Below, one piece after another: positions 51,472-60,363 of a DNA stretch of 64,000 bases. The notes beneath the pieces were generated by a model that saw only the letters and a list, made by a program, of their open reading frames with translations, did no database searches and had not been told where the DNA came from. A program made the position numbers and the translations under genes. The stretch lies in the NCBI RefSeq assembly GCF_024758505.1, contig NZ_CP077970.1, positions 372,001 to 436,000 of the forward strand, given 5' to 3'. Origin of the DNA: Bradyrhizobium arachidis. GTDB taxonomy: Bacteria > Pseudomonadota > Alphaproteobacteria > Rhizobiales > Xanthobacteraceae. Numbering within the stretch: position 1 is the first letter of the stretch; every line of letters starts with the position of its first letter.

Positions 51472-53166
51472 ATGAAACGCAAGATCGCAGCGATTTTCGC
51501 AGCCGATATTGCCGGTTACTCCAGGCTGGTCGCGGAAGACGAGGAGGAGACGCTGCGGCGTCTCGCCTCCTATCGCTCCGTCGTCGACGATTTCATCGCA
51601 AAGGCCGGCGGGCGCATCTTCAACACGGCTGGAGATGCCGTGCTCGCGGAATTCCCGAGCGCGGTGGACGCGGTGCGCTGCGCGATCGACATCCAGGAGT
51701 CCTTGCGAACCCGCAACATGGCCTATCCGCCGAGCCGGCAGATGTCGTTCCGCATCGGCATCACCATCGGGGACGTGGTCGAGCGCGACGGCGATCTCTT
51801 GGGCGACGGCGTCAACATAGCCGCGCGCCTGGAAGGCCTCGCCGAAGTCGGCGGCATCTGCGTCTCGCGTGCCGTGCATGAGCAGGTCGCCAACAAGCTC
51901 TCGGTCCAGTTCGCCGATATCGGCGCGCAGGAGGTGAAAAACATTCCGACGCCCGTGCACGCCTATATGGTGGCGATGCGCCGCGAGGACGGCAGCTACA
52001 CTTCACCGCAGGTGAAGAAGCCGGCCTCCAAGGTCGCAGCCGCGCCGGTGTGGATGTGGCCGCTGGTCGTGGCGGTCGTCTCGGTCGTCGCCATCGGCGT
52101 CACCGGCTTCCTCTACAACACCAAGCTGAAGCAGACGGCGACTGCTGCCGCGACGCCGGCGGCGACACCAAGTGCTGTGCCAAGCGCCGTCCCAACCGCG
52201 ACGCCGACTGCAGCGGCATCCGCCACACCGAGCCCGATGCCGACCCAGATGGCAAAGGCGCCGATGGCGCCGATGGCACCGCCGAATGCCAGTGCTGCGA
52301 TGGCGCCGACGCCCGCACCGTCACCCTCCGCGATGCCGATGGCCGGCAAGTTCCCCGCTGACAGCGTGCCCTTCATCAACGAGCGTGTCCGCAGCTACCT
52401 GGCTGGCGACTATTCCGCCGCCGGCGACTACAAGGCTTTTGCGCTCAATGTCGGCGGCTTCACCGGCTCCGTGTTGAATCAGCCGAACGAGGAGGCCGCG
52501 CGCACTGGCGCGGTCGAGCAGTGCCAGAAGCGTGCCGACGCCGCGCAATCGCCGCGCCGCTGCGAGCTCTATGCGGTCGGCAACACCATCGTCTACGCCC
52601 ACGGCAAGCCTCCGATGCCGCCGCCTCCCTATTTCCGGCATGATCCCATGACCGAGCGGCCCTTCGCCTCCAAGGATTTCCCGATGGTGCGCGATCCCCA
52701 AAAAGCGCGCCTGGAAAACATGTTCGTGCCCGCGCAAAAGTCGCGCGCGGTCGCGCTCGGCCCAGGCGCACAATATTTCATGGTGCTGGGCACGCCCTCG
52801 CCTGAGGAATCGTCACGCCGCGCGCTGGAATCCTGCGGCGCCATCGCGGGCGTCGCCTGCATGATCGTCGCGGTCGACGAGAGTTATGTGGTGCCGATCC
52901 CCACGCTGTTCAGGGTCACCGGCTTCTTCCATGCCGCGAGCAATGCCTCGATCGTGGCCGAGGCCCGCGACGACGTCGTGCGCCGGCTTGGCGAGGCCAT
53001 GGGCTGGAACGCGGTGGCCGTCGGCACGTCCGGCCGCCCAGGCCTCGGCCTCAAGGCCGCCGACGAGCAGACCGCCGTCAACGGCGCGCTCGCCGAATGC
53101 GCCAAGCGCGACAGCGACTGCCACGTCATCGCCATCGGCCCGTTCACGGTGGGACCGATCAATTAG
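51472..53166 (+). CDS. Class III adenylate/guanylate cyclase with triplicated C-terminal module
   Basis: A 564-residue membrane cyclase. The N-terminal catalytic domain (about 1-165) has the metal Asp12 in FAADIAGYSRL and Asp55 in TAGDAVLAEFP, plus the Asn/Arg pair in DGVNIAARLEG, so it should be active. A single span follows at about 190-212, then a Ala/Pro/Thr/Met-rich linker to about 300. The C-terminal part, predicted periplasmic, holds three similar repeats of about 50 residues, starting at residues 321, 423 and 512, each with AxAVG-like start, an EExxRxAxExC helix and a second Cys 6-11 residues later. These resemble DUF4189-type units. Nucleotide choice and sensed ligand are unknown. 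GTG 51466 is an alternative start. Confidence 0.8.
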   Translation: MKRKIAAIFAADIAGYSRLVAEDEEETLRRLASYRSVVDDFIAKAGGRIFNTAGDAVLAEFPSAVDAVRCAIDIQESLRTRNMAYPPSRQMSFRIGITIGDVVERDGDLLGDGVNIAARLEGLAEVGGICVSRAVHEQVANKLSVQFADIGAQEVKNIPTPVHAYMVAMRREDGSYTSPQVKKPASKVAAAPVWMWPLVVAVVSVVAIGVTGFLYNTKLKQTATAAATPAATPSAVPSAVPTATPTAAASATPSPMPTQMAKAPMAPMAPPNASAAMAPTPAPSPSAMPMAGKFPADSVPFINERVRSYLAGDYSAAGDYKAFALNVGGFTGSVLNQPNEEAARTGAVEQCQKRADAAQSPRRCELYAVGNTIVYAHGKPPMPPPPYFRHDPMTERPFASKDFPMVRDPQKARLENMFVPAQKSRAVALGPGAQYFMVLGTPSPEESSRRALESCGAIAGVACMIVAVDESYVVPIPTLFRVTGFFHAASNASIVAEARDDVVRRLGEAMGWNAVAVGTSGRPGLGLKAADEQTAVNGALAECAKRDSDCHVIAIGPFTVGPIN

Positions 53167-53288
53167 GGCCCGAGTGGCGGCGATTGCGCCCTTCCGCTCG
53201 TTTCGCTCGACGCGTCAGCAGCTTCGCAGAAGCCACCGCGTATCGTGCCGGCAGTCGCCGCCTACTGTGCATGGGGTTGTTTCGACGT

Positions 53289-53807
53289 TTAGGTTCCGAA
53301 GCGCGCAAAGTGCTGCGCGACCGCGCGGTAGACGTCGCGGCGGAACGGCACCACGAGATCGGCGACCCGGTCGAGGCGCTCCCAGCGCCAGGCGTCGAAC
53401 TCCGCCGGCTGGTCGTTGCGCGGCGTCAGCGGATCGATCTCGTCCTCGTTGCCCGTGAAACGCAGCGCGAACCATTTTTGCCGCTGGCCGCGAAACTTCG
53501 CCAGTCGGTGCGTCTGCGGTCCGTCATAGGGCGGAAACTCGTAAGTGAGCCAGTCGGTCTCGCCGAGATAGTCGGCGTTTCTGACGCTGGTCTCCTCCCA
53601 CAGCTCGCGCATCGCCGCGTCGTGCAGGTTCTCGCCCTCGTCGACGCCGCCCTGCGGCATCTGCCAGTCCAGTCCCGGCAGGATGATCTCGGGGCCGTCA
53701 CCCTTGAAACGGTGGCCGATCAGGACGCGGCCGTCGGCGTTGAACAGCGCGATCCCGACATTGGGACGGTAGGGCTTTTGATCGGTCACTGACTTGCTTC
53801 TCGTCAT
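53289..53807 (-). CDS. rppH: RNA pyrophosphohydrolase (RppH), copy 1
   Basis: A Nudix hydrolase that removes pyrophosphate from 5'-triphosphate RNA and starts mRNA decay. The 172-residue protein has the Nudix box GGVDEGENLHDAAMRELWEETSV at about 53-75, and RppH-type features YRPNVGIALFNADGRVLIGHR and RGQRQKWFALRFTGNEDEIDPLTP. It is downstream of a second, similar rppH-like gene, separated by 96 bases that include a partial CGGAATCC repeat. Which of the two is the main RppH is not clear. Confidence 0.88.
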   Translation of the reverse strand: MTRSKSVTDQKPYRPNVGIALFNADGRVLIGHRFKGDGPEIILPGLDWQMPQGGVDEGENLHDAAMRELWEETSVRNADYLGETDWLTYEFPPYDGPQTHRLAKFRGQRQKWFALRFTGNEDEIDPLTPRNDQPAEFDAWRWERLDRVADLVVPFRRDVYRAVAQHFARFGT

Positions 53808-53870
53808 TCCACATTGCGGGGGCGCGCCAAAGGCTCCGCGCGAGCCCGGAATCCATAGCCACAGACGGGT
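53808..53870. repeat. Partial CGGAATC-type repeat between the two rppH genes
   Basis: The sequence GTCATTCCACATTGCGGGGGCGCGCC...GCGAGCCCGGAATCCATAGCCACAG has the left arm and inner word of the palindromic family, but a right arm ending in ATGAC is missing. It looks like a broken copy. Confidence 0.5.
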
Positions 53871-53903
53871 GTTGTTGGAAGGAGTGTGGCTGTCGTAATC
53901 GGG

Positions 53904-54410
53904 TCAATCATCCGAGAGCGTGGCAAACTCCTGCACCACGCGCTCATAGACCGGACGCTTGAAGGGAATGATGAGGCCGGGAAGATTTTTCATCGGCTCC
54001 CAGCGCCAGGTGACGAACTCGGCCTTGTGGCCGCCGCCGCCGGGATTGGCGACGTTGATCTCGCTGTCCTTGCCGGTGAAGCGCACCGCGTACCATTTTT
54101 GGCGTTGGCCGCGGTAGCGGCCCTTCCAGGCACGGCCCGCGACCGTGCGCGGGATGTCGTAGGTGAGCCAGTCCGGCACCTCGCCGAGCCGTTCGAGCGA
54201 GCGCACGCTGGTCTCCTCATAGAGCTCGCGCTTGGCGGCTTCCCAGGTGTCCTCGCCGGGATCGACGCCGCCCTGCGGCATCTGCCAGACATGAGTGTCG
54301 TCGACATGCTCGATGCCGCCGGCGCGGCGGCCGATGAACACCAGGCCATCCCTATTGATCAACATCACGCCGACGCAGGTCCGGTAGGGCAGATCCTCGT
54401 AACGCGCCAT
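53904..54410 (-). CDS. rppH: RNA pyrophosphohydrolase (RppH), copy 2
   Basis: A 168-residue Nudix protein of the RppH/IalA group with the box [23 protein letters not shown] at 47-69 and [35 protein letters not shown] and the C-terminal [31 protein letters not shown]. Its closest look-alike in the window is the next gene downstream, with which it shares the family motifs but differs in the loops, so the pair is an old duplication. It is separated from yibQ by 77 bases. Confidence 0.88.
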   Translation of the reverse strand: MARYEDLPYRTCVGVMLINRDGLVFIGRRAGGIEHVDDTHVWQMPQGGVDPGEDTWEAAKRELYEETSVRSLERLGEVPDWLTYDIPRTVAGRAWKGRYRGQRQKWYAVRFTGKDSEINVANPGGGGHKAEFVTWRWEPMKNLPGLIIPFKRPVYERVVQEFATLSDD

Positions 54411-54486
54411 TCCGCCAAACCTCTCGCGTGTGTCCTGGCCGGTCTTTTTCGGCCCGATAGGACCCGTGCCGCACCAATCCGTTGAT

Positions 54487-55710
54487 TTAGCTGGATTTTG
54501 ATTTCAGCATCGCCGTTGTCAATGGCACCAATAGGATGCCGCGGCCCTCCAGCCCCTTGATCCAGGTACTTATCCGGTCGATCGAGACCGGAAGTGCCGA
54601 TGCCGTACCGATGGCGACGCCGCGCTCGCGCGCGATCGATTCCAGCTTGGTGAGGGCGCGGTCGACCTCATTGGCGGTCGGGACTGCGTCGATCGCGATG
54701 TCGCCCTTGCCGAACGGCATGGCCTGGCTCGAGGCGATCTGGCCGGCGACACTGCGCGGCGAGGAGCCGTCGTCGAACAGGCCGAGGCCGCGCTTGTTGG
54801 CCTCGCGGATGATGGGCTGCATCGCAGCTTCCGTGGCGATGAATCGCGCGCCCATGAAGTTGGCGATCCCGGCATAGCCCTGCATCCGGCTCAGGTGCCA
54901 GTAGAGCCGATCCAGGTTCTGGTCCGCGGTGAGCGAGGTGAGCAGGGTCTGCGGACCCGGATCGTTGTCCGGGAAGTCGTAGGGCTCCATCGGGAGCTGC
55001 AGGAAGACCTCGTGGCGCTGCGCGCGCGCGCGTTCGGCAAGCTTTGCGGGATCGGCGCCATAGGGCGTGAATGCCAGCGTGATCGCGCCGGGTAGCTTCA
55101 TGATCGCATCGGTTGTCTTGGCCGCGCCGACGCCGAGGCCACCGATCATGATCGCGACCACGGGCATCTTGGCTGCCTTGGTGCGATCGGCGTCGGCGGC
55201 ATAGACGCTGAACGGCTTCATGTCGGCCGCTGCCACCGGAATCATGCCGTAGCGCCCCTTTTCCAGGAGCCGCTGGTCGACCCCGGTCATGACGGCGGGC
55301 GCAGCAGTGGCGGGGTCGCCGGCCTTGTCGCCGGTCTCGCCGCCGGCGCCGATCACCACGTCATGGCGGCTGCCGCTGGAGCCGTCGATGATGGTGACCG
55401 TCTTCTGTTCGCCAGTCTTTTGATCACCATGCACGGCCTGTTTCGACGCAGCCTTGGTCTCGTGGCCGGTGGCCGCGGGCGCAGCCTTCTCTTCGGCAGC
55501 CGGCTTGGATTCGCGAATCGCGACCCGGCTGATCGGCTCGCCGCCGAGGGGGTCCTTGTTGAAGATGGCAAAGCCGGCAAAGGCGACCAGGACCAGGCCG
55601 AGCAGCACCGCCAGGGCCTGCATTGCCGTGAACGGCAGCCGCAGCCGCCGTTTTCGGCGCGGCTTGTCCTGTCCGAGCGGGGTGCTCAGATCATCGGCCG
55701 TTTCTGTCAT
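54487..55710 (-). CDS. Divergent polysaccharide deacetylase (YibQ family)
   Basis: A 407-residue protein with a basic leader, one N-terminal span (about 27-48, [24 protein letters not shown]) and a long Ala/Glu/Lys linker, then a C-terminal divergent polysaccharide deacetylase-type domain: [70 protein letters not shown]. The family (YibQ in E. coli, next to envC) is envelope-linked without known activity; the catalytic Asp/His set of true deacetylases is only partly recognisable. A terminator separates it from ctpA, so it has its own transcript or shares one with the rppH genes. Confidence 0.85.
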   Translation of the reverse strand: MTETADDLSTPLGQDKPRRKRRLRLPFTAMQALAVLLGLVLVAFAGFAIFNKDPLGGEPISRVAIRESKPAAEEKAAPAATGHETKAASKQAVHGDQKTGEQKTVTIIDGSSGSRHDVVIGAGGETGDKAGDPATAAPAVMTGVDQRLLEKGRYGMIPVAAADMKPFSVYAADADRTKAAKMPVVAIMIGGLGVGAAKTTDAIMKLPGAITLAFTPYGADPAKLAERARAQRHEVFLQLPMEPYDFPDNDPGPQTLLTSLTADQNLDRLYWHLSRMQGYAGIANFMGARFIATEAAMQPIIREANKRGLGLFDDGSSPRSVAGQIASSQAMPFGKGDIAIDAVPTANEVDRALTKLESIARERGVAIGTASALPVSIDRISTWIKGLEGRGILLVPLTTAMLKSKSS

Positions 55711-55810
55711 GCGCGATCCCGAATCACTCGTGCCGACGATAACACGGCGCGGTCAAGCGACGGCAGGCCGGGAAAGGCCGGGTCCCGCGAAGCAGTGGGA
55801 AGTCCAAGCA

Positions 55811-55838
55811 AAAAGGGCGGCTCCAGGAGCCGCCCTTT
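55811..55838 (-). terminator. Terminator of the envC-ctpA transcript
   Basis: A perfect 12-bp hairpin, AAAGGGCGGCTC (55812-55823) and GAGCCGCCCTTT (55827-55838), is followed on the minus strand by TTTTTGCTT. It lies about 30 bases after the ctpA stop, before yibQ. Confidence 0.88.
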
Positions 55839-55870
55839 GCGATAAGTCGGATGCCGCCGGTTGCGACGCT

Positions 55871-57226
55871 CTAGTTGGCCGCCTTCGGCTTGTCGGCTGC
55901 GGCCTTGTCGCCGCCGGGCGTGGGCGCGGCCGACGCGCTGTTCTTGATGCCATGAAGCAGGTCGGCACCGAGCTTGAGCGCCTTGTCGTCCTTGGCGTCC
56001 GGCGGGACGTAGGACTGCGAGCCGGTCTTCTCGTCGCCGTCGTTCTTCAGGTGGCCGCGCAGCGAAGCCTCGCCCTTGGTGTCGGTGCGCGCCTTCAACT
56101 CGTCCGGCACGTCCTGCAGCACTTCGATGTCGGGCACGATGCCCTTGGCCTGGATCGACTTGCCCGACGGCGTGTAATAGCGCGCGGTGGTGAGCCGCAG
56201 CGCGCCGTTGCCGCTGCCGAGCGGGATGATGGTCTGCACCGAGCCCTTGCCGAACGAGCGCGTGCCGACGATGGTCGCGCGCTTGTGGTCCTGCAGCGCG
56301 CCGGCGACGATCTCCGAGGCTGAGGCCGAGCCGCCGTTGACGAGCACGATGACCGGCTTGCCCTTGGTCAGGTCACCCGCATGCGCGGAGCGGCGCTGCG
56401 TCTCCTCGGCGTTGCGGCCGCGGGTCGAGACGATCTCGCCGCGCTCGAGGAACGAGTCGGAGACGGTGACCGCTTCCTCCAACAGACCGCCCGGATTGTT
56501 GCGCAGGTCGATGATGTAGCCCTTCAGCTTGTCGCCGATCTGATTCGAGAGGTTGGTGACCTCGCGCTTCAGGCCTTCGGTGGTCTGCTCGTTGAAGGTG
56601 GTGATGCGGATATAGGCGATGTCGTCCTGTTCGACGCGCGCACGCACCGAGCGGACGCGGATGTTGTCGCGCACCAGCGTGACGTCGAGCGGATTGTCCT
56701 GGCCCTTGCGGATGATCTTGAGCCGGATCTTGGTGTTGACGGGGCCGCGCATCTTCTCGACTGCCTGGTTCAGGGTGAGGCCCTGCACCGCTTCGTCGTC
56801 GAGATTGGTGATGATGTCGTTGGCCATGATGCCGGCGCGCGAGGCGGGCGTGTCGTCGATCGGCGAGACCACCTTGATCAGGCCGTCCTCCATGGTGACC
56901 TCGATGCCGAGGCCGCCGAACTCGCCACGGGTCTGCACCTGCATGTCACGGAAGCTCTTGGCGTCCATGTAGCTGGAATGCGGATCGAGGCCGGTGAGCA
57001 TGCCGCTGATGGCCGACTCGATCAGCTTGGTGTCGTCGGGCTTCTCGACATAGTCGGAGCGCACGCGCTCGAAGACGTCGCCGAACAGATTGAGCTGGCG
57101 GTAGGTGTCCGCGGTCGCGGCCCGTGCGCTCGAGCCCATGAACACCGCGCGCGGCTGGGTCACGAACAGCGTCAGCGCTGCGCCGGTGGCCGCGCTGAGG
57201 AGGATAACTGAAGTCTTGCGCATCAT
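55871..57226 (-). CDS. ctpA: Carboxy-terminal processing protease CtpA (S41)
   Basis: A periplasmic tail-specific serine protease. The 451-residue product has a signal sequence (ending about 38), a PDZ domain (GGLGIEVTMEDGLIKVVSPIDDTPASRAGI) and the S41 catalytic domain with Ser302 in GGSASASEIVAGAL and Lys327 in FGKGSVQT. The C-terminal 60 residues form an Ala/Lys/Pro-rich tail. It overlaps the envC stop as ATGA at 57223-57226, so translation of the two is coupled. The link to peptidoglycan hydrolysis through envC follows the pattern of CtpA proteases that cleave cell-wall enzymes or their partners. Confidence 0.92.
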   Translation of the reverse strand: MMRKTSVILLSAATGAALTLFVTQPRAVFMGSSARAATADTYRQLNLFGDVFERVRSDYVEKPDDTKLIESAISGMLTGLDPHSSYMDAKSFRDMQVQTRGEFGGLGIEVTMEDGLIKVVSPIDDTPASRAGIMANDIITNLDDEAVQGLTLNQAVEKMRGPVNTKIRLKIIRKGQDNPLDVTLVRDNIRVRSVRARVEQDDIAYIRITTFNEQTTEGLKREVTNLSNQIGDKLKGYIIDLRNNPGGLLEEAVTVSDSFLERGEIVSTRGRNAEETQRRSAHAGDLTKGKPVIVLVNGGSASASEIVAGALQDHKRATIVGTRSFGKGSVQTIIPLGSGNGALRLTTARYYTPSGKSIQAKGIVPDIEVLQDVPDELKARTDTKGEASLRGHLKNDGDEKTGSQSYVPPDAKDDKALKLGADLLHGIKNSASAAPTPGGDKAAADKPKAAN

Positions 57227-58545
57227 CCGCGAACCTTCTCGCCTTCATTTGCGGCCCACCATGGGCCTGGATCGATTGGAGTGCCGTCTTTGCGGAACTC
57301 GACATAGAGCACAGGTTGACTCGCGTTGGTGGCGAGAATGGAGGCGACTTGCGATGTCGACCCCATCACCGCGACCGGCTCCCCCGTGAGCACAAACTGT
57401 CCGATGTTTACCGAAATGCGCTCCATCCCGGCGATCAGGACATGATACCCGCCCCCGGCATTGAGGATCAAGAGTTGTCCATAGCTGCGGAAGGGGCCTG
57501 AATAGACCACCCAGCCGTCACACGGCGTTGTGACCTGGGAGCCGGGCCGCGTGGCCAAGGAAATGCCCTTTTGTGCGCCGCCCGAGCCGTCGGAACCGCC
57601 AAAATCCCTGATTTTGCTGCCATTGACGGGCAGGGGCAGCAGGCCCTTGGCCGAGGCGAAAGCGATCGCCGGGCTGGTCCGGGAACGGTCCTTGAACGCG
57701 GCCGCGGTCGGCTTGCCACCGGCGGTTGCCGCCGCCCGGTTCGCAGCCTCCGCGGCCTTGGCGGCGCTCTTGAGGTCCTGCTCCATCTTGGCGATCAGGC
57801 CCTGGAGGTCGCCGACCTGCCGGGACAGCGCGATGGCGCGCGAGCTCTCGGCGTCCAGATCCTTTTCCCGCGCCGATTGCTGCCGCTGCCGCTCGTCGAC
57901 GAGGGCTGCGAGCCGGGTCTGGTCGTTGCGAACCTTGTCGCGGTCGGCGCCGAGCTGATCGCGTTCGGCGGCGATGTGCTTGCGCAGCGTCACAAGCTCG
58001 CCGAGCTCGCCGGCGAGCCGCTCGGCCCGGCCGCGCAATTCCGGCACCACGGCGCCGAGCAGCATCGCCGTGCGGAGCGATTGCAGTGCGTCCTCGGGCC
58101 GCACCAGCAGCGCGGGCGGCGTGCGCCGGCCGGCGCGCTGGAGCGCGGCCAGCACCTCGACGATGTCGGCGCGGCGCGAATTGAGCGAAGTGCGCATTTC
58201 CTGCTCGCGGCCGTTGAGTGCGGTCAGGCGCGCCTCGGCGTCGCTGATCTTGGTCTCGACGGTCCGCACATTGGCGGCGGTATCGATCAATTGCTGATTG
58301 AGCTGGGTGCGGTCCTGGCCGAGCGTTGCGATCTCGGATTTCAGCTTGGCCTGCGCCTCTTCCGCGCTCTTCTGCTTGGCGCGCGCCGCCTCGAGTTCCT
58401 GCTCGCGCTGCTTGATCGCCTCCGGCGAGATTTCGGCGGTCTGCGGCGCAGGGGTTGCGGTCTGAGCTTGCGCGAGGCTTGCGCACAAGATGTTTGCGCC
58501 GGCGAGGCTTGCGATCAGCAACAGGTTGAGAGTCGGCGCTCGCAT
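57223..58545 (-). CDS. envC: EnvC-like murein hydrolase activator (degenerate LytM)
   Basis: A 440-residue protein with a signal peptide, a long coiled coil (about 40-270) and a C-terminal LytM-like domain (about 310-440). The LytM zinc sites are not kept: the usual HRGID motif reads QKGISLA, and the final HxH motif reads LYVEF. It should thus be an activator of amidases, as EnvC is in E. coli, not an active endopeptidase. The ATG at 58545 begins a better signal peptide than TTG at 58557. It is coupled to ctpA by an ATGA overlap. Confidence 0.88.
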   Translation of the reverse strand: MRAPTLNLLLIASLAGANILCASLAQAQTATPAPQTAEISPEAIKQREQELEAARAKQKSAEEAQAKLKSEIATLGQDRTQLNQQLIDTAANVRTVETKISDAEARLTALNGREQEMRTSLNSRRADIVEVLAALQRAGRRTPPALLVRPEDALQSLRTAMLLGAVVPELRGRAERLAGELGELVTLRKHIAAERDQLGADRDKVRNDQTRLAALVDERQRQQSAREKDLDAESSRAIALSRQVGDLQGLIAKMEQDLKSAAKAAEAANRAAATAGGKPTAAAFKDRSRTSPAIAFASAKGLLPLPVNGSKIRDFGGSDGSGGAQKGISLATRPGSQVTTPCDGWVVYSGPFRSYGQLLILNAGGGYHVLIAGMERISVNIGQFVLTGEPVAVMGSTSQVASILATNASQPVLYVEFRKDGTPIDPGPWWAANEGEKVRG

Positions 58546-58578
58546 CGCTTTACGCAAAGGTGCTCGTTGTGGCGCGCA

Positions 58579-59061
58579 TCACGCGCGGTGATAGGGGTGG
58601 CCGGCCAAAATGGTTGCGGCCCGATAAAGCTGTTCCAGAAGCATGACGCGGACCATTTGATGCGGCCAGGTCGCCGAGCCGAACGCCATTGCGAGCTTGG
58701 CCTTACGCCGCAATTCGGGCGAAAGTCCGTCCGCGCCGCCAATGACGAATATAGTATGTGCGGTCCCCTCGTCGCGCCAGCGCCCGAGATTCCGTGCGAA
58801 TACGGTCGAATCGATATTCTGGCCGCGCTCGTCCAGCGCCACGATTACCGATTTGTCAGGAATATGCGCGCCGATCGCTGCGGCCTCTTCCGCCATGCGC
58901 GTCGCCGTGTCGCGCGCGCGGCTTTCGGGAATTTCGTGGACGCTGAGTTCGCGGAAGCCGAGCTTGCGGCCGATCTCGTCGAACCGCTCGAAATACCGGT
59001 CGGCAAGCTCCCGTTCCGGCCCCTGCTTCAGCCGGCCAACTGCAATGACGGCAACACGCAT
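58579..59061 (-). CDS. rlmH: 23S rRNA (pseudouridine(1915)-N3)-methyltransferase
   Basis: RlmH methylates pseudouridine 1915 in helix 69 of assembled ribosomes. The 160-residue SPOUT enzyme has the SAM knot IGGADGLSPELRRKAKLAMAFGSATWPHQMVRVMLLEQLYRA (about 104-145), and the C-terminal HPYHRA family ending. It lies between rsfS and envC; rsfS-rlmH is conserved in most bacteria. Confidence 0.96.
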   Translation of the reverse strand: MRVAVIAVGRLKQGPERELADRYFERFDEIGRKLGFRELSVHEIPESRARDTATRMAEEAAAIGAHIPDKSVIVALDERGQNIDSTVFARNLGRWRDEGTAHTIFVIGGADGLSPELRRKAKLAMAFGSATWPHQMVRVMLLEQLYRAATILAGHPYHRA

Positions 59062-59155
59062 GATGTTTTCAGGGTCGCGTTTTCAAGACCGCGCGCATTG
59101 TGCGCGCGCACGACGCTAGCATGCGCGTCAGCCGATTCGAAATCGGCTACAGCCT

Positions 59156-59575
59156 CTAGATCGCCTTCGCCGCGCCGGGGCCCTGCGTGTACAACCTCTC
59201 GAGGTTGTAGAACTCGCGGACCTCGGGTCTGAACACGTGCACGATCACATCGCCGGAATCGATCAGCACCCAGTCGCAATTGGGCAAGCCCTCGACATGG
59301 ATGTTCTTGATGCCGTTTTCCTTGAGGCCCTTCGTGACGTTTTCCGCGATCGCGCCGACGTGCCGGTTCACCCGGCCCGTGGTGACGATCATGTAGTCGG
59401 AGTACGCCGATTTGCCGCGAAGGTCGATGGTGATCGTTTCTTCCGCCTTCATATCGTCGAGGCGGGAGAGGATCAGATTCAGCGTCTTGTCGGCGTCGGG
59501 TTGCGCCTTCAAGGCCGCAGCTTGGGTCGATGTTTTACGCGCGGTTTTGACCTTGGGTAAAACAGACTTGGACAA
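59156..59575 (-). CDS. rsfS: Ribosome silencing factor RsfS
   Basis: RsfS binds L14 and blocks subunit joining when nutrients are low. The 139-residue protein has the family core ITIDLRGKSAYSDYMIVTTGRVNRHVGAIAENV and GLPNCDWVLIDSGDVIVHVFRPEVREFYNLERL. It starts with a TTG at 59575; no ATG precedes the conserved core before MKAEETI, and family length supports the earlier start. It lies between nadD and rlmH as in many bacteria. Confidence 0.93.
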   Translation of the reverse strand: MSKSVLPKVKTARKTSTQAAALKAQPDADKTLNLILSRLDDMKAEETITIDLRGKSAYSDYMIVTTGRVNRHVGAIAENVTKGLKENGIKNIHVEGLPNCDWVLIDSGDVIVHVFRPEVREFYNLERLYTQGPGAAKAI

Positions 59576-59705
59576 TACAGACGGGGCCAGGGACCATTCC
59601 TTTCCTGTATCGCGAACTCCGAATCCGGGGTTCGCCGTTACACTACATCATGTGGGGTTAAGGGTTTCAATACGCCAGTGCTCCTCCTCCCCACGGCGAC
59701 CGACC

Positions 59706-60350
59706 TTACTTGGGTGCCTTCCAGCTTCCGTCCGGGTTCCGCAGGGTGGTCGAGGACAGGCTGAGCTTCAGCCCGGTGAGGAAGACCCAGGCGGGCGCCC
59801 GGCGATCCGCAAGCAGCCCCGCCTCATTCTCGGGCAGGCGGTAGCGCGCCAGCGCGCGGGCCGCCGGCGAGGCGAGGGCGCGAAAACTCTGTGGAGGACG
59901 ATCGACGACCGCAATCGGCATCTGAGCCGCGATGCGCTGCCAGTCCTGCCAGCGATGGAATTGCGCGAGGTTGTCGGCGCCCATGATCCAGACAAAGCGC
60001 AAGCCGCTTGCGCGGCGACGCAAGAAGTTGACCGTGTCGATAGTGTAGCGCGTGCGGATGACGGATTCGAGACAGCTCACCGCGATGCGCGGATCGTCGG
60101 CGACGTCGCGCGCGGCCTTCATGCGTTCGCCGAGCGCCTGCAGCGCGCCGTTCTCCTTCAGCGGATTGCCTGGCGTCACCAGCCACCACACGCGATCGAG
60201 CTTGAGGCGCGTGAGCGCGAACTGACTGATCGCGCGATGCGCGCGATGCGGCGGATTGAAGGAGCCGCCGAGCAGCCCGATGCGCATGCCCTCGGTCGAG
60301 GGCGGCAGCGCTTGCGCCACGAAGGGCGGCACGACGAAATGGTTGCTCAA
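59706..60350 (-). CDS. nadD: Nicotinate-nucleotide adenylyltransferase
   Basis: NadD adenylates nicotinate mononucleotide in NAD synthesis. The 214-residue product has the nucleotidyltransferase motif [18 protein letters not shown] near residues 25-42 and the C-terminal [10 protein letters not shown], a variant of the SSTxIR motif of the family. It begins 13 bases after proA and precedes rsfS, a usual arrangement in Alphaproteobacteria. Confidence 0.95.
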   Translation of the reverse strand: MSNHFVVPPFVAQALPPSTEGMRIGLLGGSFNPPHRAHRAISQFALTRLKLDRVWWLVTPGNPLKENGALQALGERMKAARDVADDPRIAVSCLESVIRTRYTIDTVNFLRRRASGLRFVWIMGADNLAQFHRWQDWQRIAAQMPIAVVDRPPQSFRALASPAARALARYRLPENEAGLLADRRAPAWVFLTGLKLSLSSTTLRNPDGSWKAPK

Positions 60351-60363
60351 TGCGCGCCCTGCG

